DNA of 64,000 nt from Elysia crispata (lineage: Eukaryota; Mollusca; Gastropoda; Plakobranchidae). Under the pieces are notes generated by a model. It was not told where the DNA came from. It worked only from the letters and a program-made list of their open reading frames with translations, and made no database searches. Of the stretch, positions 33,326 through 47,272 are shown one piece after another (position 1 is the first letter of the stretch; every line of letters begins with the position of its first letter). Both the position numbers and the translations under genes were made by a program. The stretch is taken from positions 137,501-201,500 of the forward strand of contig JAWDGP010007419.1 in assembly GCA_033675545.1 (NCBI GenBank), in the 5' to 3' direction.

Positions 33326-34457
33326 TGTGTAAAGTCCTCTTATCAAGGAAACAATACGTTTTGTTTAACATTGTTCGTCCATAAAACGTTGGTGTTAGGC
33401 ATTTTTTTTTTTAATGTCAATCATAAGCCTCCGTTTGGCAGGGAGAAACTGAAAAATTGAGGTCGGATTGCCACTTACCCATAGTGGGAGGGGGGGGGGG
33501 CGGCTCAAATTTCTGATAAAGTCATTGTAAATATTAGGGGGGAACTTTTAACACCACAAATACCGCTACAAATAGAAGGTGATTTTGTCGTCCTTTCGAA
33601 TTATGAGTGCATTTTCTATTCTCGCCCTATTGCAATTCATATTTTCCTTAAAAATACCATAGTAACCTCTATTCAACATAGGTCAATTTTTTTCAGAAAC
33701 TTAATTATAAAAACAGTTTCTTGTAGCCAAAACGACACGTGTCGCGTAATCGGACTTCGAATCCAAATAAGTTAACAGTTTTATCTTGAAAAAAAAATAA
33801 AATCGGCCTTGTTAGACAATTAAAAATAAAATCAGTAAAAATTGTCTCGGCCATCTTAAACACATTTGTGTTAGGGAAGTGAAGTTTATTTCTATTTTCT
33901 CATTTATGCGTATACACCATAATCGAGTTTTTCATAATTTGGCCACAAAAGAGCTGTGTTTATAAAGAGGAGAGCCACCCCGTTATTACTTAAGAATTGT
34001 ACAAAATAGCTCCAAAAACCTCGGTACATAAACACTCATTGGTCCAGATAACACAGTTTTCATCTTCCATTTGAGTTAAAAATTTCCTTTTTTTTTCATG
34101 ACGTCTAATGCAAAACTTAGCAAGACAAACAAAAGAAAAACAATACGTATGTTCGCTTGTTAAACGACTTTGCGACTTCATTGATTTTTTGCGAAAAAGG
34201 CTTATTACTTCAATGACGAACACGAGAACGCTCCATAAAGACCACAATCACAACTGAATTCATTGCTCTAACCGCCAGTTCTGTAAACCGTCGACGTTAT
34301 TGACGCCATAAAATGATATCCTCTTTCAGCACAAAATTTTAACCATAGATTTCTGTAATAAGGATAACAAGCATGATTATCCTTATCATGTGATACGCAT
34401 TTTGCTTTAAGAGATCAGTGATCTGTAAATAGTTCTGAAGAATTTAAGGTAAGATCT

Positions 34458-36066
<1,609 letters not shown>

Positions 36067-36109
36067 TCTCTGATTACCTCGAAAGATCAAGAGCTTTTCT
36101 GAATGACAC

Positions 36110-36295
36110 ATTCTTATCCTCAGCTCCGATATCATTCGATCTCTGTACCTCTCTTTATTTCTTTCTCCTCCCGCCTCTATCTCTGTCTCAGTGTCTTTTT
36201 AGCTCCAAAGATAACGAGTTTTTGGGGGGTTTTTTCCTGAATATAATTATATAGGCTACACTCTCTTATCCTTAGCTGCGATATCATTCGATATT
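36110..36295 (+). repeat. Short tandem duplication within TC-rich DNA
   Basis: A 28-base word ending 'gatatcattcgat' occurs at 36,113-36,140 and, with two differences, at 36,267-36,294, a spacing of about 154 bases. Confidence 0.75.
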
Positions 36296-36313
36296 CCTCT
36301 CTCTCCCTCTTTT

Positions 36314-36320
<7 letters not shown>

Positions 36321-36364
<44 letters not shown>

Positions 36365-36395
36365 TTCTCTCTTTTTCTCCCTCTCTCTCTCAGTT
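36321..36395 (+). repeat. (TC)n microsatellite
   Basis: A TC run of about 40 bases followed by interrupted TC sequence. Confidence 0.9.
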
Positions 36396-36746
36396 ATATA
36401 TCCAACCGTCTCAATCCTCCTTACTTTCTTCCTCTCTATCTCTTTCGGTCTCTCTTGTCTTCTCCTTCACTGCCTCGGTGTGCCTTTTAGCTTTATCTCT
36501 TCCTCATTCTTGACCGGCTGTGAGGAAGCTAGATCTGGGTTGATCAGTGCGTGGAAAATCCGCCTGACAAAGTTAATGAAGAAGCATGGGTCTGAATGTG
36601 AGCAGGAGCTAGTCTGACTACCTGGCCGTAGTCGTGGCTCCTTCCGTACCGTCTGATACTAGAGACTAGAGTGTTCCTGTGTCAAGGAATTACAAAGCTC
36701 GTCCGTCAAGTTGAACATTCTGGTTGAAAAAGAGGAAGTAAAAGTG

Positions 36747-36749
<3 letters not shown>

Positions 36750-36824
<75 letters not shown>

Positions 36825-36829
36825 GATGG
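36750..36829 (+). repeat. (GA)n microsatellite
   Basis: About 67 bases of GA, then a short interrupted tail. Purine-rich sequence goes on to about 36,985. Confidence 0.95.
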
Positions 36830-36989
36830 GGGTTGGGGAAAACAGAGACACAGAAAGGCAGGCAATAAGAGAGAATGAAAGAAAGATGACAAAGAAAGAG
36901 AGACAGAAATCGGAAGAGCAGAAACACGAAAACAAAGTAAAAAAGAAATGAAAAACATGCAGAGAGGTACAGAGATTTAGAGAATAATT

Positions 36990-38419
36990 TATTACATTAG
37001 AGCGAGGACTGAAAGGTGGAACTAGCGCAGATGGAGAGAATGTTTTGGTTTTTTTGGGGGGTTTTTTTGGGTGGGGGGAGGTGTTTTGTTTTGTTTTTTT
37101 TCCAAGCAAAACTGGGATCTTTATTAGATAAATGTGACTATTCCATACAAAAATGCCGTGAAAGTTTTTGCTTGAAATTTAACCAGAGTCTGGTATTTCC
37201 AATTCCATTTGTACTAGCATTGCACCAGGCAGAGATTTTTGCTTGTCTCTCGTCTTTTTGGTTTTTTTTCATTCCCTCGTTTTTCTAGTTAAGTTGGGTA
37301 TGGAATGCTCATTGATAATCGTCTGTGTTTTTCCAAGTAGTTTCCATCAACCTTATATGCTAAAAGATTTTAGCTCATCTCTCGCTGCACTTTATATTTA
37401 TGTACAAATATAAAAAAGAAACGACAATACTTACAGTGTTGTTAAAATCAAATTTCTGAAGACTATAAACTAGGGAATAAGCAGTAAAATAACGATAAAC
37501 GGAAATCAGCGCAGCATTGTAAGGTATAGGTCTGTGTTGCAGGATCGTGCAGGCAGCATCGGCGCTCAGCACGTTGATAAATATTTGAGATGACAAGAAC
37601 ATGACCCTCCTTGGTCATCTCGGCGATGTCAGCGAGACAAGAACATTTACTGACGACCGTCAGGGAGGATTTGGCACGATGGAGATGAGATGTTAATTCA
37701 AGCTCCTTGCAGTGCTTTTAAATATAAAGTATATTCTTTTCCATACATTTGTGGGTTTTTTTTTTTTTCATTTATCTCTTTTCCTCTTCGCCTCCAAATT
37801 TAAGCTTTAATACCTCTTTGCTTTTTTTTTTTAATAAAGCAGCAGTTTTTTTAAGGAAAAGGGGGGAGTCGATTTTTAAAACTATTTCTGCATTTGGTAT
37901 ATTTTGTTTCATATATCTTAAACTAACCTTTTATCTTGTTTAGTAATATAGAATTTATTATACTTGCCTAATGCAAAAATAGTCATGAATTTTATAGTAA
38001 ATTAGAATTTTTTATATTAATACAATTTTGGCCTATGAAAGATGCGGCTCCCACCAATTATAAGCAAAAATTAATCTCGGAGATTTATTGGCGATGTTGC
38101 GACAAAATTTCTCAAAAAGCACCGGACTAGACTAAAATGAGCTCCCTTGTTTTGTTTTGTTTTAGTGCAAAGCATGAAAATAAGAGTTTGTTTCCAAAAC
38201 ATTTTGCTGAAAATGGTGAAACGAGATTGTCCTCTGTATATATCTTTAATGAGAATAATCAGCTTTGGCACGGTTTTTGCTTGAAGGCGTTGACGCAAGT
38301 ATTTATGTTAAATTGCTCTAAAGACTTTCAGAAAATCTAGTGGTCTGGCGCTGTTTGTGTTTAAAGAATTAGGTTTCTTTGAAATTTCTGAGTTATCATG
38401 TGGATTTTATTAATCCATC
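36990..38419. other. Non-coding interval
   Basis: T- and G-rich tracts lie near 37,045-37,105. No gene, structural RNA or recognisable mobile element was seen. Confidence 0.55.
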
Positions 38420-38745
<326 letters not shown>

Positions 38746-41220
38746 TGTATTTATCTCTCTTTATGTCTCTCTTTTCTCCCCTTTTTGTTCACTTTATAAA
38801 GACGATTTTACAACTTTCCAACCTCACATGTAGGTTATATTTGTTTTAATTGCATTCCGCTCCACTTGTTTTCTTTGAGTTTTTTCTAAAATGTAAATAT
38901 ATGTACTATTTCATGATAACGTCAACCCAAGAGCGAAATAAAATTTGTCTTCCTGAGTGATATTTTTTTTTTCATTGTACCAGAATAATTTAAACTAATC
39001 ATACTTTTTTTTAGATTGAAAGAAGACGACACGCGTTCTTTTTTTTTTTTTTCCTTTCTTCACCACTCTGGACACTGATTCAACCCGTGAGAAATGTCAC
39101 ATCATATCATCAAGAAACTGGCACCAAGGCTGGTTCTTTTACTCGGATTAATCAAAGGTGGCATTTAGCAGTTTTCTGATAATCTCTACCATCCGGAAAT
39201 AGCCTTTATGTTAGATGGTTATTCAGCCGACAGACAGAGTAAAAAACAGTTGACTAGATAGAAAGTCAGATTGATATGACATCGTGTACGTACAAATAAT
39301 CATTTATGCCATTTATGGTTCAATATTTTAGTTGTGACAAAGGAAGTTAGTGATATTTCGTAAGACTGAGAATAAGCACGAGGGACCACCATGAGGAAGT
39401 TGATTATACAAGCGTAAAAGAGCGATGATTTTGTCTGACAAGGAGGAGAGGTAGAAGAAGGATGAACATGAGAAGCTTAAGCTTGGTATTTTCTTGTAAG
39501 TCTGCTTATTGAAACTTAACAAATAAATGAATAAATAACTATCTAACACATGAAAATAATGTACAACTTTTTCTCACAATGTTAACTGTTAAGTTGCCTT
39601 TTCTTTTCTTTTTTTTTTTTCCTTTTTTCTTATTGCCCTTATTATTCTAATCTGCAGCTTCGAGAGCGTGTATAAGAGGCTCAAGAACTCTTTTAAGAAG
39701 AAAAGTTTATCGTTTCGCAACTCTAAGTCCTTTTCATTCTGAGACTTTTGAAAAGAGCGTAGCAAGAACTGTTTAGGTTTTGTTGGTTTGTTGGTTTGTT
39801 GTTGTTTTTTTTTTTTTGTTTTTTTGTTTTGTTTTTTTTTTGGTTCTTGTTTTTTTTTATGTCAAAGAAAGTTTTAGCCTTTGAAGACTGGATGTATGTA
39901 TATGTGAGTGTGCGTTTTTTTCATTATAAAGATAATCAATATAAAGACGGTATTTTTTTTTTTCCATAGAGTAGTTGTAAATTTGGCATTCTGAAAAGGG
40001 CTGAGCGTATACCACGGCTGGACAAAATTACCAATTATCATTTTTTTTTTTTGGTGCGCACAGGAAATGAATAAATAAGGAAAAAATCAGATGGGCCTCC
40101 TTAGTCATACTAGTACAGAAATGGCGACTTAGAAAGCGTTATACATACGAGTTTATGGAAGTGACTGACGTGGGAGACATAAGCTTATAAACCTAGAGGC
40201 GACTAAACGAACAAATGAACAGGTTGACAGCAAAATAGAAATGCATCATCATGTCCATTTTTAGATACTGTGATGCTGCAATGTTTTAAAGTTTAATGAT
40301 ATATAATTATTTTCGAGTTTCAATAATAAGGTAATTTTTTTTTTGTATTTTGTTTTGTTTATCACATAACCTGACATAATTATCTAAGGTATGTGATCTT
40401 CTAAAAGTAGAAAAATTTCCAATGAACATGTCTTGATTTCAGTTCAGTTTAGAAAACAGACTTCCTGAGAACAGCAGATGATTGACATGATTGGAGAGTC
40501 ATGTCCGCCATCGCAACAGATCTGGCTCTAAGATAACGTTCCATTAAAAATCTTATGTCCTGAAATACAGTTGTTGTTTTGGAGAAAATGTTATTTCGTT
40601 CAATTAAAGCACATGGTATTAAATTTACTGAAAAAAAAATAGAATTGTAAGATGCCCGGTTTACATAATAACGTGATGTAGGCAAAGTAAATTAGTGATG
40701 TAAGCATAATTTGATCACTAAAAGCAAGAGGAATGCTGCAAAGGAGGAGCTTTTATTTCTTTTTTTTTTTTAAATGAAATAAAAGGTTTTAAAAAAGATG
40801 AATATTTTTTTAAAATATGTAAAAATCCCTATATATTTTAAGATTCGATACTCAGCCCAGCTCATCTAAAATGCATCGGTATGTTTATTCCTTTGTTAAT
40901 ATTATATCAATCACCACATTCTTTCATTTTCGTTTTAATTTTGTTTCAATTTGCATATTACATTGAGATAATGAAATGTAATAATATAAAGAAATCTGTA
41001 TATTTATGTTAAAAATTAAATTAACACGAAAGACTGAAGAAATCGAAATTCTAAATAAATTAAAAATTGGTACAGGTCTGTTTCTAAAAATTCTCATGTC
41101 CATTTCAGTGTTCCTGAGACATGGTTTCTAGATTCTGTATGCTACTGAAATCTTAATGTTATTTATATACTGTAACAACACCCCCCACCACCCACCCATT
41201 CCCCTCGTTTCTTCTTCTTC

Positions 41221-41294
<74 letters not shown>

Positions 41295-41716
41295 AAAAAT
41301 ATATATATATATATATATAATTTTTTGTTTTTTTTTTTCTTTTAAAGATCACTAATTTCGAATTTCACTAAAGTACATTTCACGATCGATCCACCGCCGT
41401 TTTACTTTTAGTTCGTGGCCACCGTTAAGTAAGGATTTCTGGACCATGAACGCTCAATACATTATGTTGGGTAATCAACTTGCGTTTCGATTAAAGATTT
41501 TTCAAAATGAGGCTGCATTATCGATAAAAAGAATTTGTTTTTTTCTTTTTGTGCATTTTCTGTCACTTCTGGTGTTTTAAAACGTAATTTTTAATGTAGC
41601 TGTGTTTTATTGCGGTTTAGTAATTTAGGTTTTCTTCTTGGTAATGTTTATCTTTTTTTTTTCACTTCGTTTTCGTTTCAATTTCGTTGTTGTTGTGTCG
41701 TGGTCTGGGGTTGCCT

Positions 41717-41781
<65 letters not shown>

Positions 41782-43900
41782 TTGTTGGTTTATTTATTTT
41801 TTTTTTTTTTATTTTTTTTTTGGGGGGGGAGGGTTGGAGGGTGTTTTTTTTTTTGTTTTGTTTTTTTGTCGCTATCTTTTGGTGTTCTTTCTTTCTATTG
41901 GGTTGGGTTTGTTTTTCTTTTGTTTTGTTTTGTTTTTTTATTTTAAACATTATTCTTTGTAATAAAAGTAGTAATACCACAAAGTAACGAGACAAAAACT
42001 AATTATTGGACGGTAAAGTTTTAGGGGGTTTGATTGAAAAAAAGAGGAAAGAAAAACAGCCAAAAAAAAACTTAATAAATTATAATTTTGTTCTAACTCC
42101 CTCAAAACTTCACAGACATGACGATTTTGAATCCATTCATACATTGTAAAAGAAAGAAGGTGGAATCACTCGACCTCCTTTCAATCCAAGGAAAGATGCA
42201 ATAATTATTGTGGTTATAATACTTATATTTATCTTAATGCTAACAAATAAAATAATGGTCAACCAAATATTATAGTAGAATAAGTAACCGTCCCTTGAAA
42301 AAAAAAAAAAGTTGCCGTATCAATAAAAATATCTTTATACTCTTTTTATTTAAGACGATTCTTAAGGAAGGTTTATCGAAATCTACAGGCGGTCTTTAGG
42401 GGATACACGCGTGAACTAATCCAGTGCCAGAAGGTCGGCCTTAGGGCGATGTGAGTTAATGGAGTAACGAATTCGATCATTTAATGTCGACGGCCAGCCT
42501 GTATGCTTTCAGACCTTGTGTGCCACTGATTAATTTAGCATCAATTTGTTAAATGAGCAAAGGAAAATAAATTTGTTTAAAAAATCATATGCTAAAGATA
42601 AACTAGGCTTGTATACACTGAACGTATTATTAAAACAAACATTGTTATCAACAGTTGTTGGTGTTGAAAGAAGAAAGTCTATACCACTTTACGGTAACGG
42701 TATTTGAGATTTTTTTTAAAATGGCTGTCCAAGCTTTGAGATAACAAGAGTACATATACTCTAGTAGAACATGTTCCACTCACAAAAAGACTTCTCACAA
42801 TACCATGAAGAAAAAATAGACTGAAATTTAAAAAATCTGGACCCACAACAAGCTACCTATGGGCACAATTGATAAAGCAGAAGCTGAGTTAATCCGGACT
42901 CGTTGAGAATGCACATAAGTGTGTCGTTTTTGTTTTTTTTGTCTAATCGAGAGGAGTAGAAGCTTCAGAGGAACTGGATAGGTCAACAAAGAGAAAAAAA
43001 AGAATGATACTCCAAGAAGAATAGACGAGGAAAGGTCTTGAAGGTCGAGCATTTTTGGATCAGCCATCGGCAATAAAAGTGGATAATGAATTTGGCTTGT
43101 TTACTGAACAAACTTGATCGCTACAATGTAGTGTCTTCGACAAACGTAGAGATCATAAAAGCACAGTCTGGTGCTCTAGAGGGCAGGGGAAATTAGAAAG
43201 GCTAAGTTGTATTATTAGTTAAAAGACTTTTTAAATGTGGTGACGCCAGTGGGCCAGCGTGTCCTCTTTCCTTAATTGATACTGTTAATCTGCAAACATC
43301 CTCAACTCATGCTACAGAACTGATCATGCACAAATTTGGGGGTAAATTTAGTTAAACGTTATGAAGTACACTATCTTCATAATTCTATATCGTTAAAAGG
43401 GCTGATCTGTGTTAGTGTCCATGTTAACGGCTCGAATTAACTTAGTCTCCTGAAAGTTAAGGAGGCTTATTTCATTTTTTTTTTTTTTACATTCTTTCCC
43501 GCTCTTGACAACATGATGATATTGAAAAGCTTTTTTTTCATTACTAAATTTTTTTTTGTACCGTAGTCGCAGTTAGGAAGGAGCGTGTACATACGCGTTC
43601 TCATTACTTTTTTTCTCTCTGCAGAATTGCGTTGCATTGGATAATTATGCACTTTATTTGTATTAATGAAATAAATGTATGTCAATTATCCTTTGTGGCA
43701 ACTTTAACCGACAAATCCGGCAGCTTTTTTTTTTTTTTTTTTCAAACAAGCTAGGCTGGTGCACCTCACAGTAGCTGCAGTATGCAAGTACAGGGTGTAT
43801 ACTGTATTCATCCAATCTTACTTCAGGTAGAAGAGGGGATATGCTTATCAACTTAAAAGCCAGATTATTTTCCTTGCCTCCTTTTCCCGTGAAGAGATTC
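38746..43900. other. Non-coding interval with scattered microsatellites
   Basis: No gene is supported. TA and GA runs lie at 41,221-41,289, a TTG run of about 20 units at 41,718-41,777, and T/G-rich tracts at 39,778-39,860 and 41,780-41,940. The Cys-, Val-, Leu- and Gln-rich frames over the TTG run are artefacts. Confidence 0.55.
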
Positions 43901-45584
43901 ACAATACATGTGTATTAATTTGCAGGACTAGGAGCTTCAAAGAACAATGGTGGTGGAGGAAGTAGCAGCAGTAGTAAAAATGAAAAAAAAAATATACTCC
44001 AATTCGTTTACAGAGGATAAAAATACAATTGTACTTCCCAATGTTAAAATGTCAGGTACTTAAAGTTTGTTGAACAATTTTTAGTTCTATACGTACATGT
44101 CTTTGATAACAGCGCAGAGAATTGAGCTGTTTTATTATGAAAGCAGGGAAGTAACTTTCTGCATTATGCCAGTTTCGCACTACTCACTCCCCTCAACACA
44201 GAGTTGTTCAGAAAAAAATTCATTGTGAATACGCTTAACAGGATAAACAGAAATTTTGTCATCTCAGACATGGAAAGTGGTGAAGGGGCATTTCAATTTT
44301 GGAAACATCACATACCTAGTCTCTGTGCATGAGGTGATGACCGAAATGAAGCAATGTAAAACTTTTAATACTCCTAACGTGTAGTCATGTGAAACATGTT
44401 TGATTTTGGAACAATCCCACAATTAGTGTCTGAGTGGTGACTTACTGTGATAGTGATATCAAGCATTATAAATCTTTCTACATTCCAATATACAACATCA
44501 TATTAAATATACTGACATAATAATGATGGCCATTATGTGATTGATTAAAACAGCTTACAAGGAAAACTGCTACCTTAAATTATTCTTACCCAAATTACAA
44601 ATGCAAAGCTAAGCCCAGAGGTACCTAACCCAAATTATGCCATAGATTTGAATTGATTAAATAAATGTTAAAACAATGCTCTGAAAGATGATTTGTTAGA
44701 TTTAAGAATCTGCACTGCGACTGAATACAAGCTCATATTAAAATTACTAAATAGGTCTCTAGTACATCCTCCTCAAACATAATATATAAATTTCCAGGAG
44801 CTGCAAAAAGGTTCTTTATTCAAACAGGGTAATTAAAGAAATTTGAAGAGACCAAAAGTCATTTTGGCTTTTGAGTTTTCTGGTTATGTAACAGCATTTC
44901 ACTGAGAACAAAATGTGTTTACTGTTAATGTTATGTGTGCATCAACCATTTCCCTTCAATTCTGCTCCGAAAGACTAACACATTGACGAAACTGATATTT
45001 AATGTAAGTTTGAAAGACGCACAGTAACACGAGATGTAAATACAATGTACATGTATATCTATTTCATTTTTAAAAAAGGTAATGCAGATTGAAGAGTATA
45101 CCTACAAGTGGGAGGTCTCCACATGAATAATTTAGCACAAATGCAAGATGCAATTTTAATTAAGTTAAAATTATGACTCAATCTAAGAGAAATCTTTACA
45201 AGTATTTTTGTTGGGGTTTTTTTTTCCAATCAACCAGACAAATGTAGAAAACATCTGCGTTTACATTAGGGTGTGCCACACGCTTGCAAAATGAGTGGCT
45301 GCTCAAGATGACTCCATTTAGTCTGAGCAAATGTGAAAACATGGGCAGAATTTCAGAGGCACCCAACTCTAAGTTGCTATAAAACTTTATTGTACATTTT
45401 TTTTTTAAGTATTGAAACCTCTTTTTTTTTTCTTCTCTCTTATGCTCAACTAAAAAGTGAATGGAGCTAAGAAATGAGTAAGCAACCCTGACTTCCATAT
45501 TTTTTAAAGGATCTGCATTATGCAAATGCATAGACCAGAGTATTTTTCTGTAAGCCAGTATAAAAGCTTTAATTTTGTATATAT

Positions 45585-45621
<37 letters not shown>

Positions 45622-45656
45622 ACTAAAGTATTCATATATACATACATATATAAACA

Positions 45657-45721
<65 letters not shown>

Positions 45722-47162
45722 ATATATATGTATGTATGTATGTATATATGAATACTTTAGTAAAACTATTCCATAGCCTCTTAGCAAAAAATTGCTCACT
45801 GAGTGACAATTACTCTCATAGAAGTTCAGTATTTCTGTTGTCAAGTTGTAACACACACACAGTTTCAGAGACCCATACCTAATATAGTGCCTCACTTCTA
45901 ATCACAAATAAAAAGAAACTAAGCAAAGAAAAAAACATAGGTCTTTCAGCATTCAATAGTTTAATACATATCAATTAACAAAGTAGCAAAACAAAGCATA
46001 CTGTACATCATTGCAGATAAAATTTCAACATGTTCATAATGATTCTAGGTAAAAGATACATAATCCTACATTAGATGTAGCTTAAAATGAATGAAAATGA
46101 GACAAACAATGTAAAAAATAAGCTGAACTTTCCCATCGTCTCCCCCAATATTCATTCCTTCATTCACAAAAGCCTAAACGTTCAAGACTGTATCAGCACA
46201 AAGTAAATACATTTTAAAATTGTAACATTGACTTAAGCACATAGTATTTATAAAACAACCAAAGAAAAAATTTATTTTTCTTCATTTTAATTTGATACTC
46301 CATCTCATGAATAAAACAAACTCACTCAACATTAATCAAAGCAGTGAAGCCTTTTCTTAATTTTTTTAAGTTACATTCTCTCTCTATTAAAAAAAAAAAA
46401 AGAAATGGTGGATTTTACCTATTGTAAGACCAGTAGACAATGCAGCTATTGCAAGAAATATATATTTTTCATGGAAAATCAACCACTCTCCATGCTGGAA
46501 AACCTAATAGCTCTAACTCTTGCAACTGAGTTTGAAGGTTGAACAAGAGTAGAAGGTAAACAAATTGAAAACATCAACACCCAAGCGCAAAACATTTCAA
46601 CTGACAAAGATGCACAACATAGTAAGAGCGAGAGCATATCTTTTACTTTTGTTTACATCATTAGTATGTATAGATATTACAATTTATGAATTTGCAATCT
46701 CTCTCACAACTGCATAGTAAGAGGATATGATAACTTCCACAGTCAAGTTCTCATAGCTTCAATAATTTGGCTTGTTTTATCAGTCAACAAGCAGTTCAAC
46801 TTTGAACAGACAGCACCATCTGCTAATTATCTTTTTAATTTTCTATCAGTGAACTAATAAAAGGAACATTAGTCAACATTCCATACACTGTGAAAAATCA
46901 TAGATAAAGGCTACTGCAATCTCTCATTGAGCATAGTGTGAGTGTAACTTGCCAATGGGTTGTGATTCTGGCATGCTTATCACTTCTACACAGTGCCACA
47001 AACACCAACCACTAAAAACTTTACCTGTAAGAAAGTAAAGCAAAGGTAAAAGTGTGCAATTTTCAACAAAAGGTTAACTTGTCAGTGTTTCCCACTTTCA
47101 TATTTCAACAAAATTGTTTAGAAAAAAAAAATTGCAACATTTCCATTCAAACATCAGAATTA
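43901..47162 (-). other. 3' untranslated region and downstream flank of PUF60
   Basis: This lies directly downstream of the PUF60 stop. Minus-strand AATAAA signals occur at 46,271-46,276 and 45,386-45,391 among others, so the 3' UTR could be about 0.9 to 1.8 kb or longer; the true end cannot be read from sequence alone. Apart from the AT-rich inverted repeat at 45,618-45,765, the stretch lacks the dense microsatellites seen to the left. Confidence 0.5.
45618..45765. repeat. Perfect inverted repeat around AT microsatellites
   Basis: Bases 45,618-45,648 are the exact reverse complement of 45,735-45,765 (31 bases; core 'actaaagtattc'). The centre is AT- and GTAT-rich. If it lies within the 3' UTR of PUF60, the transcript would form a long hairpin. 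Confidence 0.9.
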
Positions 47163-47272
47163 TCAACCTGATAAGTCGTTTGCATCATACATATCTTGGT
47201 CGTATTTCTCTGCAGTAACAACTCGGCCTCCAAAAAATCTGGCGTTCAAAGAGTTGCAGCCTTTTTCAACTT
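47163..47272 (-). CDS. PUF60: PUF60 exon 12 (UHM end and stop)
   Basis: Acceptor 'tattgcag'; the stop codon is at 47,163-47,165. Encodes the UHM Arg-Phe-Phe loop (NARFFGGR) and the C-terminus DANDLSG, which parallels the fly DQGDLSG and human DNSDLSA ends. Confidence 0.95.

Larger units (their letters stand above)
27915..34430 (-). repeat. Right arm (block Y) of the inverted duplication
   Basis: Reverse-complement partner of 3,670-10,490; the anchors are listed there. Compared with the left copy it carries an extra T/G-rich tract of about 300 bases (29,886-30,195). At its outer end it is directly joined to block X through a TC/TA microsatellite at 34,460-34,561, an adjacency absent from the left copy. 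Confidence 0.85.

Noticed and set aside
41610-41995. Frames with long Cys, Val, Leu or Gln runs
   Set aside because: They are produced by a TTG microsatellite and neighbouring T/G tracts; several frames are open at once, as expected for a repeat.
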